Part shown: in pieces, positions 34,493 through 43,021 of the stretch
How positions within the stretch are numbered: the stretch's first letter is position 1
Layout: every line of letters begins with the position of its first letter
From: Bacteroidales bacterium
GTDB taxonomy: Bacteria; Bacteroidota; Bacteroidia; Bacteroidales; JAIOZK01
Direction of reading: 5' to 3'
Assembly (NCBI GenBank): GCA_021740625.1
Contig: JAIOZK010000001.1
Coordinates: 1 to 64,000, forward strand
Length of the DNA: 64,000 bases
The notes under the pieces: generated by a model
What the model was told of the DNA's origin: nothing
Database searches by the model: none
The model's input: the letters and a program-made list of their open reading frames with translations, nothing else
Position numbers and translations under genes: made by a program

Positions 34493-35076
34493 TTCTTTTT
34501 ATTTTTCATGATTGCCTGATAGCGTTTATCGCTTTTGATCCATTGCAGGAGTTTTTCCTTGCATCTGTGTTTCTTTTTCCTTACCAGGTCGTATTGCGAG
34601 ATGTTCAGCAAATCGCATATTTCCTGGTTGGAATAATCCTTCAGGTGAAGCTTCATTATCTTCCTGCATCTCTCATCCAGCTTCTCTACATATTCTCGGA
34701 CCAGGAGGTATTGCTCTTCTTTGTCCGTATTCACTTCAATGCTTTCCTGATTTTCCTCCACGAGCTGAAAATCGTAGCTGCGATTCTTATGGTACTCAAA
34801 CCTCCTTCTCTCCAGGGTTTTCAGCCATTTGTTTTTCCAGATGGCATACAAATAGGTACTGAATGCACATTTAAGCTGCAACTCGTCATTCCTGATCTTC
34901 TCAAAAATAATCAGGATTGTATCTTGAAAGATATCCCAGGCATCATCGTCCCTGCCTGAATTGTGCAGCACCATCCTTCTCAATGCAGGATAATAGTTAT
35001 CATAGAGATATTCTATCATTTTCCTGTCTTTTCTCCGGATGCCATCAATTATTTCTTTATTCGAATAAATACCCAC
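34489..35076 (-). CDS. ECF-type RNA polymerase sigma factor
   Basis: 195 aa. Region 2 is visible as MIEYLYDNYYPALRRMV and DDDAWDIFQDTILIIFEKI, followed by FSTYLYAIWKNKWL. Region 4 is LDERCRKIMKLHLKDYSNQEICDLLNIS with a helix-turn-helix. It should redirect RNA polymerase to a small regulon. It is translationally coupled to the membrane TPR protein downstream, the likely anti-sigma. Confidence 0.85.
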   Translation of the reverse strand: MGIYSNKEIIDGIRRKDRKMIEYLYDNYYPALRRMVLHNSGRDDDAWDIFQDTILIIFEKIRNDELQLKCAFSTYLYAIWKNKWLKTLERRRFEYHKNRSYDFQLVEENQESIEVNTDKEEQYLLVREYVEKLDERCRKIMKLHLKDYSNQEICDLLNISQYDLVRKKKHRCKEKLLQWIKSDKRYQAIMKNKKK

Positions 35077-35194
35077 AATGAACTATTTGTTTATACCTTT
35101 CAGGCCAGATTTGTCCACAACCAAATCAAAAATTTTTTAATAATTTTATTAATAATTTTAATTTTTATTACACTCGACTAAAAATGTAAAGCAG

Positions 35195-35560
35195 ATGCCC
35201 AGTAAATTTACACTTAATAAGAGGATTCTAAGTTTCAAATTTGCGTTTAAAGGTATAAAACATTTATTAATTAGACAGCACAACGCATGGATCCACTTGA
35301 TTTTCACAGTACTCGTGATCATTGCAGGTTTTATCTTTGGCATCAAACAGATAGAATGGTTGTTAATCTGCTTTGCCATCGGATTTGTATTTACTGCAGA
35401 GGCCATGAACACAGCAACAGAATTAATGGTTGATAAAATTTCACCAGAGCAGGACAAACAAGCCGGGCTGATCAAAGACCTGGCCGCCGGCGCAGTGCTG
35501 ATCTCGGCCATCACTGCGGCTGCAATAGGACTGATCATTTTTATACCTAAAATATTTTGA
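35195..35560 (+). CDS. dgkA: Diacylglycerol/undecaprenol kinase (DgkA family)
   Basis: 121 aa with three membrane helices (AWIHLIFTVLVIIAGFIFG, WLLICFAIGFVFTAEAMNTATE, LAAGAVLISAITAAAIGLIIF). The motif EAMNTATELMVDKI carries the conserved Glu and Asn of the active site; KDLAAGAVL is also typical. In Gram-positive bacteria this branch phosphorylates undecaprenol. The specific lipid used here is not decided by sequence. It is divergent from the sigma factor gene. Confidence 0.9.
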   Translation: MPSKFTLNKRILSFKFAFKGIKHLLIRQHNAWIHLIFTVLVIIAGFIFGIKQIEWLLICFAIGFVFTAEAMNTATELMVDKISPEQDKQAGLIKDLAAGAVLISAITAAAIGLIIFIPKIF

Positions 35561-35563
35561 GTT

Positions 35564-36403
35564 ATGTTATTGATAGCAGACAGCGGATCATCCAAGATTG
35601 ACTGGGCCACCATCGATAAAGGCGGCAATGTCAGGTATTTCGAAACAGAAGGATTCAACCCCTATTATAAGAAAACGGAGGAATTATACAAAACCGTGGA
35701 AAAAGAGTTGCTGCCCATGATCGATAAGGACCTGGTGGAGGAAATTTATTTCTACGGTTCGGGTTGCTCTACCGACAGCAAGAAGATGAATGTGGAATAC
35801 ACCCTCAAAGAATCCTTCGGTCATATTGCTGTTTTTATTGAACACGATCTGTTCGGTGCTGCCAGGGCATTGCTTGGCAAGCAGGAAGGTATCGCCTGTA
35901 TTCTGGGGACCGGTTCTAATTCCTGCTATTATGATGGAAAAGAGATTGTGGAAAATGTTCCTTCCCTGGGTTATCTCTATGGTGATGAAGGCAGCGGTAC
36001 CTATATCGGAAAGTCGTTGATCACAGCTTACCTGCAAAACAAACTCCCGGGAAGCCTGAAAAAAGGTTTTGAGAACAAGTACAATATGAGCCTGGAAGCC
36101 ATCCTCGACGCATCATATAATAAAGGCAGGCCCAATATTTTTCTATCTTCCTTCAGTGGATTTATTTCAGAGCATATTTCAGATAATTTCCTGAAAAACA
36201 TGGTACGGGTTTCTTTTGAGGATTTTTTCCACCTGCAAATCCTGAAATACAAAAAATACGACAAAGCAACCATCAGTTTTACCGGTTCGGTGGCTTATGT
36301 TTTCAGGGATATATTAACCGAGGTTGCCAAAAAGTTCAAGGTAAAAATCGGGAAGATTGAACGCAAACCGATTCACGGACTGGTCGAGTTTCACAGGCAA
36401 TAA
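35564..36403 (+). CDS. BadF/BadG-family sugar kinase (N-acetylglucosamine kinase-like)
   Basis: 279 aa, an ASKHA-fold kinase: phosphate-1 loop IADSGSSKIDWATID, CILGTGSNSCYYDG and GDEGSGTYIGK near residue 140, SFTGSVAYVF near the end. The group phosphorylates GlcNAc or related amino sugars, often from recycled cell wall. It lies 3 nt after dgkA, so the two are probably co-transcribed. Confidence 0.82.
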   Translation: MLLIADSGSSKIDWATIDKGGNVRYFETEGFNPYYKKTEELYKTVEKELLPMIDKDLVEEIYFYGSGCSTDSKKMNVEYTLKESFGHIAVFIEHDLFGAARALLGKQEGIACILGTGSNSCYYDGKEIVENVPSLGYLYGDEGSGTYIGKSLITAYLQNKLPGSLKKGFENKYNMSLEAILDASYNKGRPNIFLSSFSGFISEHISDNFLKNMVRVSFEDFFHLQILKYKKYDKATISFTGSVAYVFRDILTEVAKKFKVKIGKIERKPIHGLVEFHRQ

Positions 36404-36721
36404 TCAACGGTACTGCTTAGCTGCGAATGCAAGAAATATTATTAATTTAGTGAAGGTTTCACTTTAAGTGAAGGTTTCATTTTTCAAAAAAAGCAAAAGC
36501 CAATAGATCATTGATTATTTTGTGAGCGAGAGCCTCGCTTAAAACGAACTCATTTCAGGAAGCGGAGGCCTTGCCTGGGTTTAACCCCTGGTTTCATTCC
36601 CCAAGCTCCGCTTTCCATACTATCTTGGCGGTTATCTGAATTTAAAACTAAATGGTGCTAAAAAATAAGCCTTGACAAAGCGGTTGAAATAAATCTGGTT
36701 TAATGCATTCATTCAAGTAGT
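36404..36721. other. Intergenic region with a structured GC-rich repeat element
   Basis: No gene is visible in these 318 bases. A direct repeat GTGAAGGTTTCA occurs twice near 36452-36480. A structured stretch follows: arms GGAAGCGGAG (36558-36567) and CTCCGCTTTCC (36606-36616) pair with one bulge, and the interior includes the palindrome GGGTTTAACCC. Related sequence (GAAGCGAGGGCCTCGCCTG) occurs at about 38331-38350, on the other side of the T9SS gene. No clear promoter for the minus-strand gene was found. Confidence 0.55.
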
Positions 36722-38149
36722 TTATCTTCTGACAACAATTTTTTTTACGATACTATGGTCACCGGAAATAATCCTCAACAAATAAATCCCGGGAGAAAAG
36801 CTTCCGACATCAATTTCCTGTGCACCTTTCAGCCCGGTCAATGTCATCATTTGCTGTCCACCTGAATTCACAAGCATCAAATTAAAATTCATTCTTTTAT
36901 TTTGCGGATACAGGGTAACCCGATCTTTTGCAGGATTGGGGCGAAGCGTAAATTCATTTTTTACTGCCGGGTGTTTATCGGTAGATGTTACCAGGCCCTC
37001 TTCATCAGTCTTTAGCAGATAATAACGTTTGAGATCCTGTTCACTTTTACGCGTCATGCCGGCAATGGCAAAACCTCCATCGTCGGCCTGGTCGAGGGCA
37101 TAGCCGGCAGCAGTGCCCAGTCCGTGGAAATACCTTTCCCAGATGATCTCTCCATCAGTGCTAATTTTATACAGCAAGAGGGTTTCGGATGCGGATTCAA
37201 ATTCCAGGATCTTCCCGCATACAATGATATGTCCATCACTGGAAAGTATAGCGTCTGCAAAATGAATGGAATAATCCTGCTTAATGTGGTGTATTTCCAG
37301 CAGGGTCCCGCCGGTACCGAAATTCAGGATCACCCCTTCTGCCAGATTGTTATCCGGGTTTACAGTGCTCGTAACTGCAGTGATATTCTCATTATCCTGT
37401 TCCAAAAGTGACAAATAATAGGGATTTACAAGCTGGTTAAGAACATCGTGGGGTATCATCCACTCTTCATCAAAGCCGGCGCTGATCGATTGCAGGTAGA
37501 GCACGGAAGTTTCACCGATAAAACCGGCACTCAAGTATCCACCATCATCCTTCTCTATCAGGCAAATCGGAGAAAGGTCTTCATCATGAGGATAAGAAAA
37601 TGTGTTTAACTGAATACCGTTACTGTCGATCTCATGCATCATCACGAGCTCCTCATTCCCATTCATTGAAACACTATTATTGAGAATGATCGTCTTTTCA
37701 TCGGCATTGATGATAAAATCCACCGGGAATGAATAATCATACATTCCGGAATACCATTCGTCCCAGTTGCGTAAACCGTCAAAATTTGTCTGCACCAGAT
37801 AGCATAGGATATTGCTCATGAAAGGATTGTAATAAGAAGGCCCGGCCACATAGCCAAGTCCGGGCTGTTCAAGCATTTTGTATGGAACCTCCTCCTGTAC
37901 ATAGATCCAGTTTGTCTCAAACCATAGGGAGTCCCCTTTCTCATCTGCCTTAAACATAAAAATGGAAGGCCCGTAGCCGGCATCAAATGTTATTCCTGCC
38001 GAGATATAGCAGCCGTCGGAACTTTGTTTTACCGACTTGCCATATACATGATAAATTCCATCAAAGGAATAATCTTTTTCAAATGAAATCTGGGAGAATA
38101 AAAATACCGGCAGGCAAAAAGCCATGATAAATGTGGATGCAATTTTCAT
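36722..38149 (-). CDS. Secreted protein with T9SS C-terminal sorting domain
   Basis: 475 aa from the ATG at 38149. A signal peptide (STFIMAFCLPVFLFSQ) precedes a body with repeated DGGYxxAG-type turns (DDGGYLSAGFIG, DDGGFAIAGMT), like beta-propeller repeats of Bacteroidetes surface proteins. The last 75 residues (LRPNPAKDRVTL, GIYLLRIISGDHSIVKKIVV) are a type A sorting domain, so it passes the outer membrane through type IX secretion. Function unknown. Confidence 0.88.
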   Translation of the reverse strand: MKIASTFIMAFCLPVFLFSQISFEKDYSFDGIYHVYGKSVKQSSDGCYISAGITFDAGYGPSIFMFKADEKGDSLWFETNWIYVQEEVPYKMLEQPGLGYVAGPSYYNPFMSNILCYLVQTNFDGLRNWDEWYSGMYDYSFPVDFIINADEKTIILNNSVSMNGNEELVMMHEIDSNGIQLNTFSYPHDEDLSPICLIEKDDGGYLSAGFIGETSVLYLQSISAGFDEEWMIPHDVLNQLVNPYYLSLLEQDNENITAVTSTVNPDNNLAEGVILNFGTGGTLLEIHHIKQDYSIHFADAILSSDGHIIVCGKILEFESASETLLLYKISTDGEIIWERYFHGLGTAAGYALDQADDGGFAIAGMTRKSEQDLKRYYLLKTDEEGLVTSTDKHPAVKNEFTLRPNPAKDRVTLYPQNKRMNFNLMLVNSGGQQMMTLTGLKGAQEIDVGSFSPGIYLLRIISGDHSIVKKIVVRR

Positions 38150-38330
38150 AATCAATGGGATTGGTTATAAGTATTCTGATCAAAATCCAATATTGGCTAC
38201 AATATAAGCAATCTCGATGGAAATTCCAAAAGAAAGCAGAGGACAGATCCTTCACAGATAAAATTCCACAGTGTGTATTATTGCCCGGGATTGAAGGCGA
38301 CCGTTGCTTTCTCGGGAGCCAGACCCTTGC

Positions 38331-38372
38331 GGGAAGCGAGGGCCTCGCCTGCCCCAGCTCCGAAGCTCCATG
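38331..38372. repeat. GC-rich intergenic element, related to 36558-36616
   Basis: GAAGCGAGGGCCTCGCCTG and CCCCAGCTCCGAAGCTCC recall GAAGCGGAGGCCTTGCCTG and CCCCAAGCTCCGC in the other flank of the T9SS gene. GCGAGGGCCTCGC is itself nearly palindromic. It lies just after the PepSY gene stop on the minus strand and may help end its transcript. Confidence 0.4.
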
Positions 38373-38379
38373 CTCAAGG

Positions 38380-39924
38380 TTATTTTTTCTTCCTTCTCCA
38401 GTACACCTTCAACCAAACCACCAGGCCGGTGATCAGCAAGCTCAGTGAGAAAATACCGAACAAGGGGATGAACAGTATATAAAAATCACCGAAGAGGAAA
38501 CGGAAGAATCTTGCTGTGTGTACTTCCAGCATCACATTCCACAAGGACATGGGCTGGTTTTTTACCTTTTTGGGCATAGGAGTAAAACCTTCCGGACTGC
38601 TGATGGGAATTGCACCGCGGTCGTAATCGAAAAAATATTCCCGGCCCTGCGAACCTGCCAGGTAACCGGCCACGACCTGCTGACCCAGCGGTGGCCCGGA
38701 GGGATTGTAATCGATCCTGGTACTTTTGGTCACATAATTCTCAACATAGTTCATGGAGGGTATCCAGCGGAAGAGACCGCTGAAACTGCCGACCAGGTAT
38801 TGTCCCGTACCTTTCTGTTCAAATACATTGATCCCCATTACACTGACGGGTGGTTGCACCGGAAAATATTTCAGATCGCTGGAAAAATCATCTTCCGAAA
38901 AATAAATGCCTTCATTGGTACCGATAATCCATCTTTCAAGCGCTTCATCATAGATAACGCTTCTCAGCTTGTCGAACCATGGATTGGGATTGTCGAGATA
39001 AGAGTATTTGATCTTGGCCACTTTGGTATTGGCAATGGTGATCAGAAGAGGTGGTCGCAGGAACATGCCGGCAAGCGTATTGATGATGAGGATGGCCACC
39101 AGCCAGATACCGATCTTGTTGTGCCACCTCAAGGACCATTTGTTGAGGCGGGCATGTTTTTTAATAGGTTTATTTTTCTTTCTTCTTCTTCGAAAAATGT
39201 AGGGCATAAAGAAGTACACAACTCCCGTTATGGAAAGAAAGATAAAGACCAGTCCTACGAAATCGATAATGAGTTTTCCGGGGAGGCCATATATTTCTCC
39301 GCTGTGGATTACCCAGAGGGTGCGGAAAAGACCTACTTTGTTATCATAACCTTCCGGTGGAGGAAGGGTGAGTTGTTGCCAGTCATAAACGCAATCATTA
39401 TTCACCAAACCAAACCAAAGAAAAGAACGCGTCATGACGATCAGGCTGTCACCCTTCTCCCGAAGATCGGTTATCCGCTCCTCGTGAGCCGGAAGGTGGA
39501 TCTTTGTCCATTTGTTATTTTTATAATCAAACTTATAAAGACCGAAATAGGTGCCGGCAAAAAGTTTGCCGGACTGAATCATTAACACTTTTGAAATTTT
39601 TTTATTGTCTACTCCACTGGGAAAACCGTGGTTAAAACTTTCGAATCTTTCAAATTGGCTATCTGTCAGCCAGATGCCAATATTACCGTAAAGAAGAATT
39701 GAATCCTGCCCGATTTTTTCAGCACCACGAACAGCAGCCAGGTTCCAGTTTTCGTAGGCATATTCTGAGGGTAACACATTCCTGTTCACATCCAGTGGGG
39801 AAAAAGTTCCCCGGTGGTTCAGCACAATACCAGAAATCGCCCATAAAACAAAGAACACTGAAAAAATCAATCCCAGCCATTTGTGCAACCAGCGGGATAT
39901 CCTGGCCCTGCGCTTCTTTTTCAT
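38380..39924 (-). CDS. PepSY-associated transmembrane protein
   Basis: 514 aa. The N-terminus RRARISRWLHKWLGLIFSVFFVLWAISGIVLNH and later LRWHNKIGIWLVAILIINTLAGMFL carry the His-containing helices of the PepSY_TM family. Two more helices (LIIDFVGLVFIFLSITGVVYFF and FIPLFGIFSLSLLITGLVVWL) end the blocks. A non-conserved extracytoplasmic stretch with propeller-like turns (KLFAGTYFGLYKF, QYLVGSFSGLFRW) is inserted on both sides. Members are linked to iron/siderophore or redox function. Its role next to nitrate genes is not clear. Confidence 0.78.
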   Translation of the reverse strand: MKKKRRARISRWLHKWLGLIFSVFFVLWAISGIVLNHRGTFSPLDVNRNVLPSEYAYENWNLAAVRGAEKIGQDSILLYGNIGIWLTDSQFERFESFNHGFPSGVDNKKISKVLMIQSGKLFAGTYFGLYKFDYKNNKWTKIHLPAHEERITDLREKGDSLIVMTRSFLWFGLVNNDCVYDWQQLTLPPPEGYDNKVGLFRTLWVIHSGEIYGLPGKLIIDFVGLVFIFLSITGVVYFFMPYIFRRRRKKNKPIKKHARLNKWSLRWHNKIGIWLVAILIINTLAGMFLRPPLLITIANTKVAKIKYSYLDNPNPWFDKLRSVIYDEALERWIIGTNEGIYFSEDDFSSDLKYFPVQPPVSVMGINVFEQKGTGQYLVGSFSGLFRWIPSMNYVENYVTKSTRIDYNPSGPPLGQQVVAGYLAGSQGREYFFDYDRGAIPISSPEGFTPMPKKVKNQPMSLWNVMLEVHTARFFRFLFGDFYILFIPLFGIFSLSLLITGLVVWLKVYWRRKKK

Positions 39925-40138
39925 ATTCGTTTCTACTTGCTAAGAAGAATTGTCACCAACTATTATTAAAATCCCAAATAACAAATTTCAAATAACAAAT
40001 AAATCTCAATTACCAAAATTCAAATACCGAAACTGTTGTCTGTAGTTAGGTTTTGGTTCTTGGGTTTTTGAACTTGGTACTCCTGACCGTCAGGCAAGTT
40101 ATATGTTTTTTGGTGTTTTGGATTTGGAATTTTCCAGT

Positions 40139-40654
40139 TCATTTTTTTAAAAAGTAATTCTTAAACACACCATCCTGCTCATCCGTCCAGGCATCGAAGC
40201 CCCTTTCCATTACTTTATCGATAAGCGGTGCCGGCATAAAGGAGGAGATCAGGAGGTATATTTCACCCACCTCCAGCTCTTTCGTTTCTTTCAGTACTTT
40301 TTCAAGAGGATGTCCACCGTTCCGGATCACGGGTCGTGCATCAAAGCTCAGTTTCACTTTTTCTTCATCCAGCCAATCAGGCGGGCCGGCTTTGATACTT
40401 TCCTTTTCTTCCACTTCAATATCAGCCTGACCGGCTTCTTTTCTTAATGAGTTCACAAGCCTGTCGACAGGAATTCCACCTACCCTGGCTGCCTGCTGCA
40501 GACTGGTTACGCGGGCAATCGTCATGCGTAATACAGGATTTTTCAGTTTTTTAAATTCAGGTGCGAGTTCAACGAGTTTGCTTTCCAGTTCGGGATAAAC
40601 TTTCAACAGTTCCCCGACTTTTGTTTTGGGTGTAATGATCAGTTTATCACTCAT
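40139..40654 (-). CDS. DUF1858/DUF2249-type protein
   Basis: 171 aa. The first 70 residues (TPKTKVGELLKVYPELESKLVELAPEF) are a DUF1858 domain, a small helical unit found with NO and hybrid-cluster proteins. The C-terminal part (DARPVIRNGGHPLEKVLKETKEL then YLLISSFMPAPLIDKVMERGF) resembles the DUF2249 (TusA-like) fold. It overlaps the DUF438 gene by 8 nt, which implies coupled expression and possibly a shared complex. Confidence 0.75.
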   Translation of the reverse strand: MSDKLIITPKTKVGELLKVYPELESKLVELAPEFKKLKNPVLRMTIARVTSLQQAARVGGIPVDRLVNSLRKEAGQADIEVEEKESIKAGPPDWLDEEKVKLSFDARPVIRNGGHPLEKVLKETKELEVGEIYLLISSFMPAPLIDKVMERGFDAWTDEQDGVFKNYFLKK

Positions 40655-41894
40655 TTTCTTTTTTCTTTCCGTATGACAATATTCTTTGTTCTCCTTCCAG
40701 TTTTCGTTTATCGGTCAGATCCTGTGAAACCTCAAGCGTTCCTAAATACTCGCCTTTTTCATTGCGCAGGGCGAAATATTCGATGTGGATAAATTTCCCT
40801 TTCATTTGAATCCAGAAAGGCGCCCTGTCTTGTTTACCGCTTTTAAAATCTTCCACAATATCATCCACAACATTCACACTTGAGGGTGGATGGCACAAAC
40901 GTACGTCCCTGTTGAGGATAGCCCGGCTGCGGCTGAAAACTCTTTCTTCACCCTGTGAGAAATACTTCACTTTATCGTTCCTGTCCACTAAAGTCATGTC
41001 GATGGGCAGGGTATTCAGAATGGCCAGCAATTCCTCGGCGTTCATGCTGCCGCTGGGAAGCTGAATGGTTTTCTCATCCGAACTGGCTTCGGCTTCTTCT
41101 TCTACATCCTCAGGAGTCCATGTTGTTTGCGGATCGTAAAGACAAAAGCCATATTCGCGGGTTTGCCTTGAAACCTCAAACCACTCCCGGTCTGTTAGTT
41201 TATCCATGGACATGGGAAAGAGAATTTCTTCCTCTTTCATGGTCATATCTGCCACCGAATCCGAAGCAGGTTTCAAGACCATTTCTATCAGCGTCCGTGC
41301 CTCTTCCCTGCTCACAGTCGTTTCTTTCAGTCCTTCGATAGCCGCCTTGAGCAATTCACGAGTTTCATCATGTTTGCCCCACATCACCTTGGGCGGACCT
41401 GTAATGCCCTTTTGCTCCAGGTAAGGAAACAACAGGTTTTCCTTTCTGAGATAATGCTTGTCCACATCCATCAACTGGTTGAACATAGCTCGCAACTGTA
41501 TAAAATATTCTGGTATATCTTCATCCGAAGAAAGTTCACCAAGCCACTGGTATCTTTCTCCCAGTTCCCTGACGACCTTCAGAAGTTCCCGGTTTTCTTT
41601 CAGGAATACGTCTACCGGATGACCTTCCGGGATCTCTTTTGCCCCGCTGGTGTCGATGGCGCCCTCCAGTGCCTGTGTGTGCAGATCGCAAAATTTCAGT
41701 ACTTCTTCATCGGTTAGCACACCTTCTGAGATCAGTTCCTGCTCAACATCCACCACTTCCTGGTAGGGCACCCTGGCCATCAGATTGATCAGCCTTTGCC
41801 GTACTTCTTCGGGAGCTTCCCCTTCATGCAATTGAAGAATCATGTGCTTGAGAAGCTCTTTACGCTTTTCAGAGTTATTCAATAATTCGCTCAT
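40647..41894 (-). CDS. DUF438-hemerythrin-PAS protein
   Basis: 415 aa. The N-terminal 95 residues (KRKELLKHMILQLHEGEAPEEVRQRL) are DUF438. A hemerythrin-like helical bundle (residues about 130-255) supplies His/Glu metal ligands: DKHYLRKENLLFPYLE, WGKHDETRELL and MTMKEEEILFP. A PAS domain (MTLVDRNDKVKYFSQGEERVF) ends the protein. The architecture suggests an O2- or NO-sensing di-iron protein with a PAS sensor. Its place after rrf2 and RIC genes fits NO stress. Confidence 0.85.
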   Translation of the reverse strand: MSELLNNSEKRKELLKHMILQLHEGEAPEEVRQRLINLMARVPYQEVVDVEQELISEGVLTDEEVLKFCDLHTQALEGAIDTSGAKEIPEGHPVDVFLKENRELLKVVRELGERYQWLGELSSDEDIPEYFIQLRAMFNQLMDVDKHYLRKENLLFPYLEQKGITGPPKVMWGKHDETRELLKAAIEGLKETTVSREEARTLIEMVLKPASDSVADMTMKEEEILFPMSMDKLTDREWFEVSRQTREYGFCLYDPQTTWTPEDVEEEAEASSDEKTIQLPSGSMNAEELLAILNTLPIDMTLVDRNDKVKYFSQGEERVFSRSRAILNRDVRLCHPPSSVNVVDDIVEDFKSGKQDRAPFWIQMKGKFIHIEYFALRNEKGEYLGTLEVSQDLTDKRKLEGEQRILSYGKKKENE

Positions 41895-41901
41895 TATTTA
41901 T

Positions 41902-41952
41902 TGTTTTGTGTTTTGTGTTTTGTGTTCTGTGTTTCGTGTTCTGTGTTCTGTT
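41902..41952. repeat. Short tandem TGTTTTG/TGTTCTG repeat
   Basis: About seven copies of a 7-bp unit (TGTTTTG with C variants) run between the DUF438 and folA genes. It precedes a short ACTGCT trinucleotide run at 41962-41979. No function is apparent. Confidence 0.7.
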
Positions 41953-41980
41953 TTTCGGGTTACTGCTACTGCTACTGCCA

Positions 41981-42475
41981 CTACCAAATCCTCTCGTATA
42001 TCAAATAATCAAATTCAAATTCATGTTTTTCATCTTTGTTGTGATGGACGATAGAAACCAGTTCCCATTTGCTGAATTCAACATCAGGAAAAAATGCGTC
42101 TCCTTCAAAATCATGTCTGATCATGGTGAGATAGAGCCGGTCGGCCAGGTCGAGGGTCTGTGCATAAATTTCGGCCCCGCCTGATACGAATAATTCACTT
42201 TCCCCAGCCAGGGCAGCTTTTACGATTCCTTCCTCGATACTGCTAACCACATCGGCATATTCCCCATCAAAATGTTTTTGATTTGTTACAACCAGTACCT
42301 TATGATCTTTCATGATCTTTTTATAGGTGTGGAAGGTTTTCCTCCCCATGAGAACATAGTGCCCCTGCGTTTTGTCCATAAAATATTGGAGGTCATCGGG
42401 CAGGTGCCAGGGCATTTTGCCTTCCTTTCCGATCACCATGTTATTGCCCATGGCTGCTATCAGTGATATGTCCAT
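41981..42475 (-). CDS. folA: Dihydrofolate reductase
   Basis: 164 aa from the ATG at 42475, which gives the canonical opening MDISLIAAMGNNMVIG; an upstream in-frame start lies inside rrf2. MPWHLPDDLQYF has the catalytic Asp, VLMGRKTFHTY the NADPH-binding Gly-Arg-Lys, and LFVSGGAEIYAQTL the second cofactor loop. It reduces dihydrofolate with NADPH. Its start overlaps the end of the Rrf2 gene by 35 nt, an odd partner for a stress regulator. Confidence 0.93.
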   Translation of the reverse strand: MDISLIAAMGNNMVIGKEGKMPWHLPDDLQYFMDKTQGHYVLMGRKTFHTYKKIMKDHKVLVVTNQKHFDGEYADVVSSIEEGIVKAALAGESELFVSGGAEIYAQTLDLADRLYLTMIRHDFEGDAFFPDVEFSKWELVSIVHHNKDEKHEFEFDYLIYERIW

Positions 42476-42887
42476 TCCGGTTCTCAGGCTTTGCATATTC
42501 ATCCAGTGTTTTTTCTCTCAGAAACTCTCTGAAATCTATTTTTAGTTCATTGATCTTATGTTCAAACACACATTGTGCAAAAGGACATTTTTTTCTATTG
42601 AAAGCGCATTCGGTAATTTTCATTTTCCCCGAAGCCAGTTCATATATTTCAAGCAAATTGATCCTTGAAGCATCTTTTCGCAAATAAAAACCTCCCCTGG
42701 GTCCTCTGGCAGAACCCAGGTAATTATTTTGCTGCAGAAGCAGTAAAATTTTCGACACATGATGCCTTGAAGCAAACAAACGACTGGCAACTTCCGAAGC
42801 ATTCAGCGATTTCCCTGAACGAACAAACAATATCATACTGTAAATAGCCAGATATGCCGCTTCGGATATGGAACCAAATCCTTTCAT
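42441..42887 (-). CDS. Rrf2-family regulator with three cysteines (NsrR/IscR-like)
   Basis: 148 aa. The winged helix is at the N-terminus (SGKSLNASEVASRLFASRHHVSKILLLLQQ with GPRGGFYLRK in the wing). Three cysteines, TECAFNRKKCPFAQC, lie near residues 93-106, the place and spacing of Fe-S ligands in NsrR and IscR. It is therefore likely an Fe-S-containing sensor, with NO the most plausible signal given the RIC and nitrate genes around it. A TATATTTG element lies 14 nt before its start. Confidence 0.85.
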   Translation of the reverse strand: MKGFGSISEAAYLAIYSMILFVRSGKSLNASEVASRLFASRHHVSKILLLLQQNNYLGSARGPRGGFYLRKDASRINLLEIYELASGKMKITECAFNRKKCPFAQCVFEHKINELKIDFREFLREKTLDEYAKPENRNGHITDSSHGQ

Positions 42888-42901
42888 GTCTGTTGCTTTT
42901 G

Positions 42902-42909
42902 CAAATATA
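42902..42909 (-). promoter_or_regulatory. Possible -7 element (TATATTTG) of the Rrf2 gene
   Basis: On the minus strand TATATTTG fits TAnnTTTG and ends 14 nt before the ATG at 42887. No TTG is present 19-21 nt further up. It lies in the 134-nt gap after the RIC gene, so rrf2 may have its own promoter. Confidence 0.4.
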
Positions 42910-43021
42910 GCAATTAAGTATTTGTTTACTGATTAATTTTAAAATCCGTCCATATCCAATTCACAAAACGCAATTAAATCCCAAACTCTAAATTCAAAAA
43001 CTGTTCGGATAAGTACCCAAA

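Noticed and set aside
38518-39585. A 355-codon plus-strand frame opposite the PepSY gene.
   Set aside because: The minus-strand gene has clear helices and family motifs. The other frame is its shadow.
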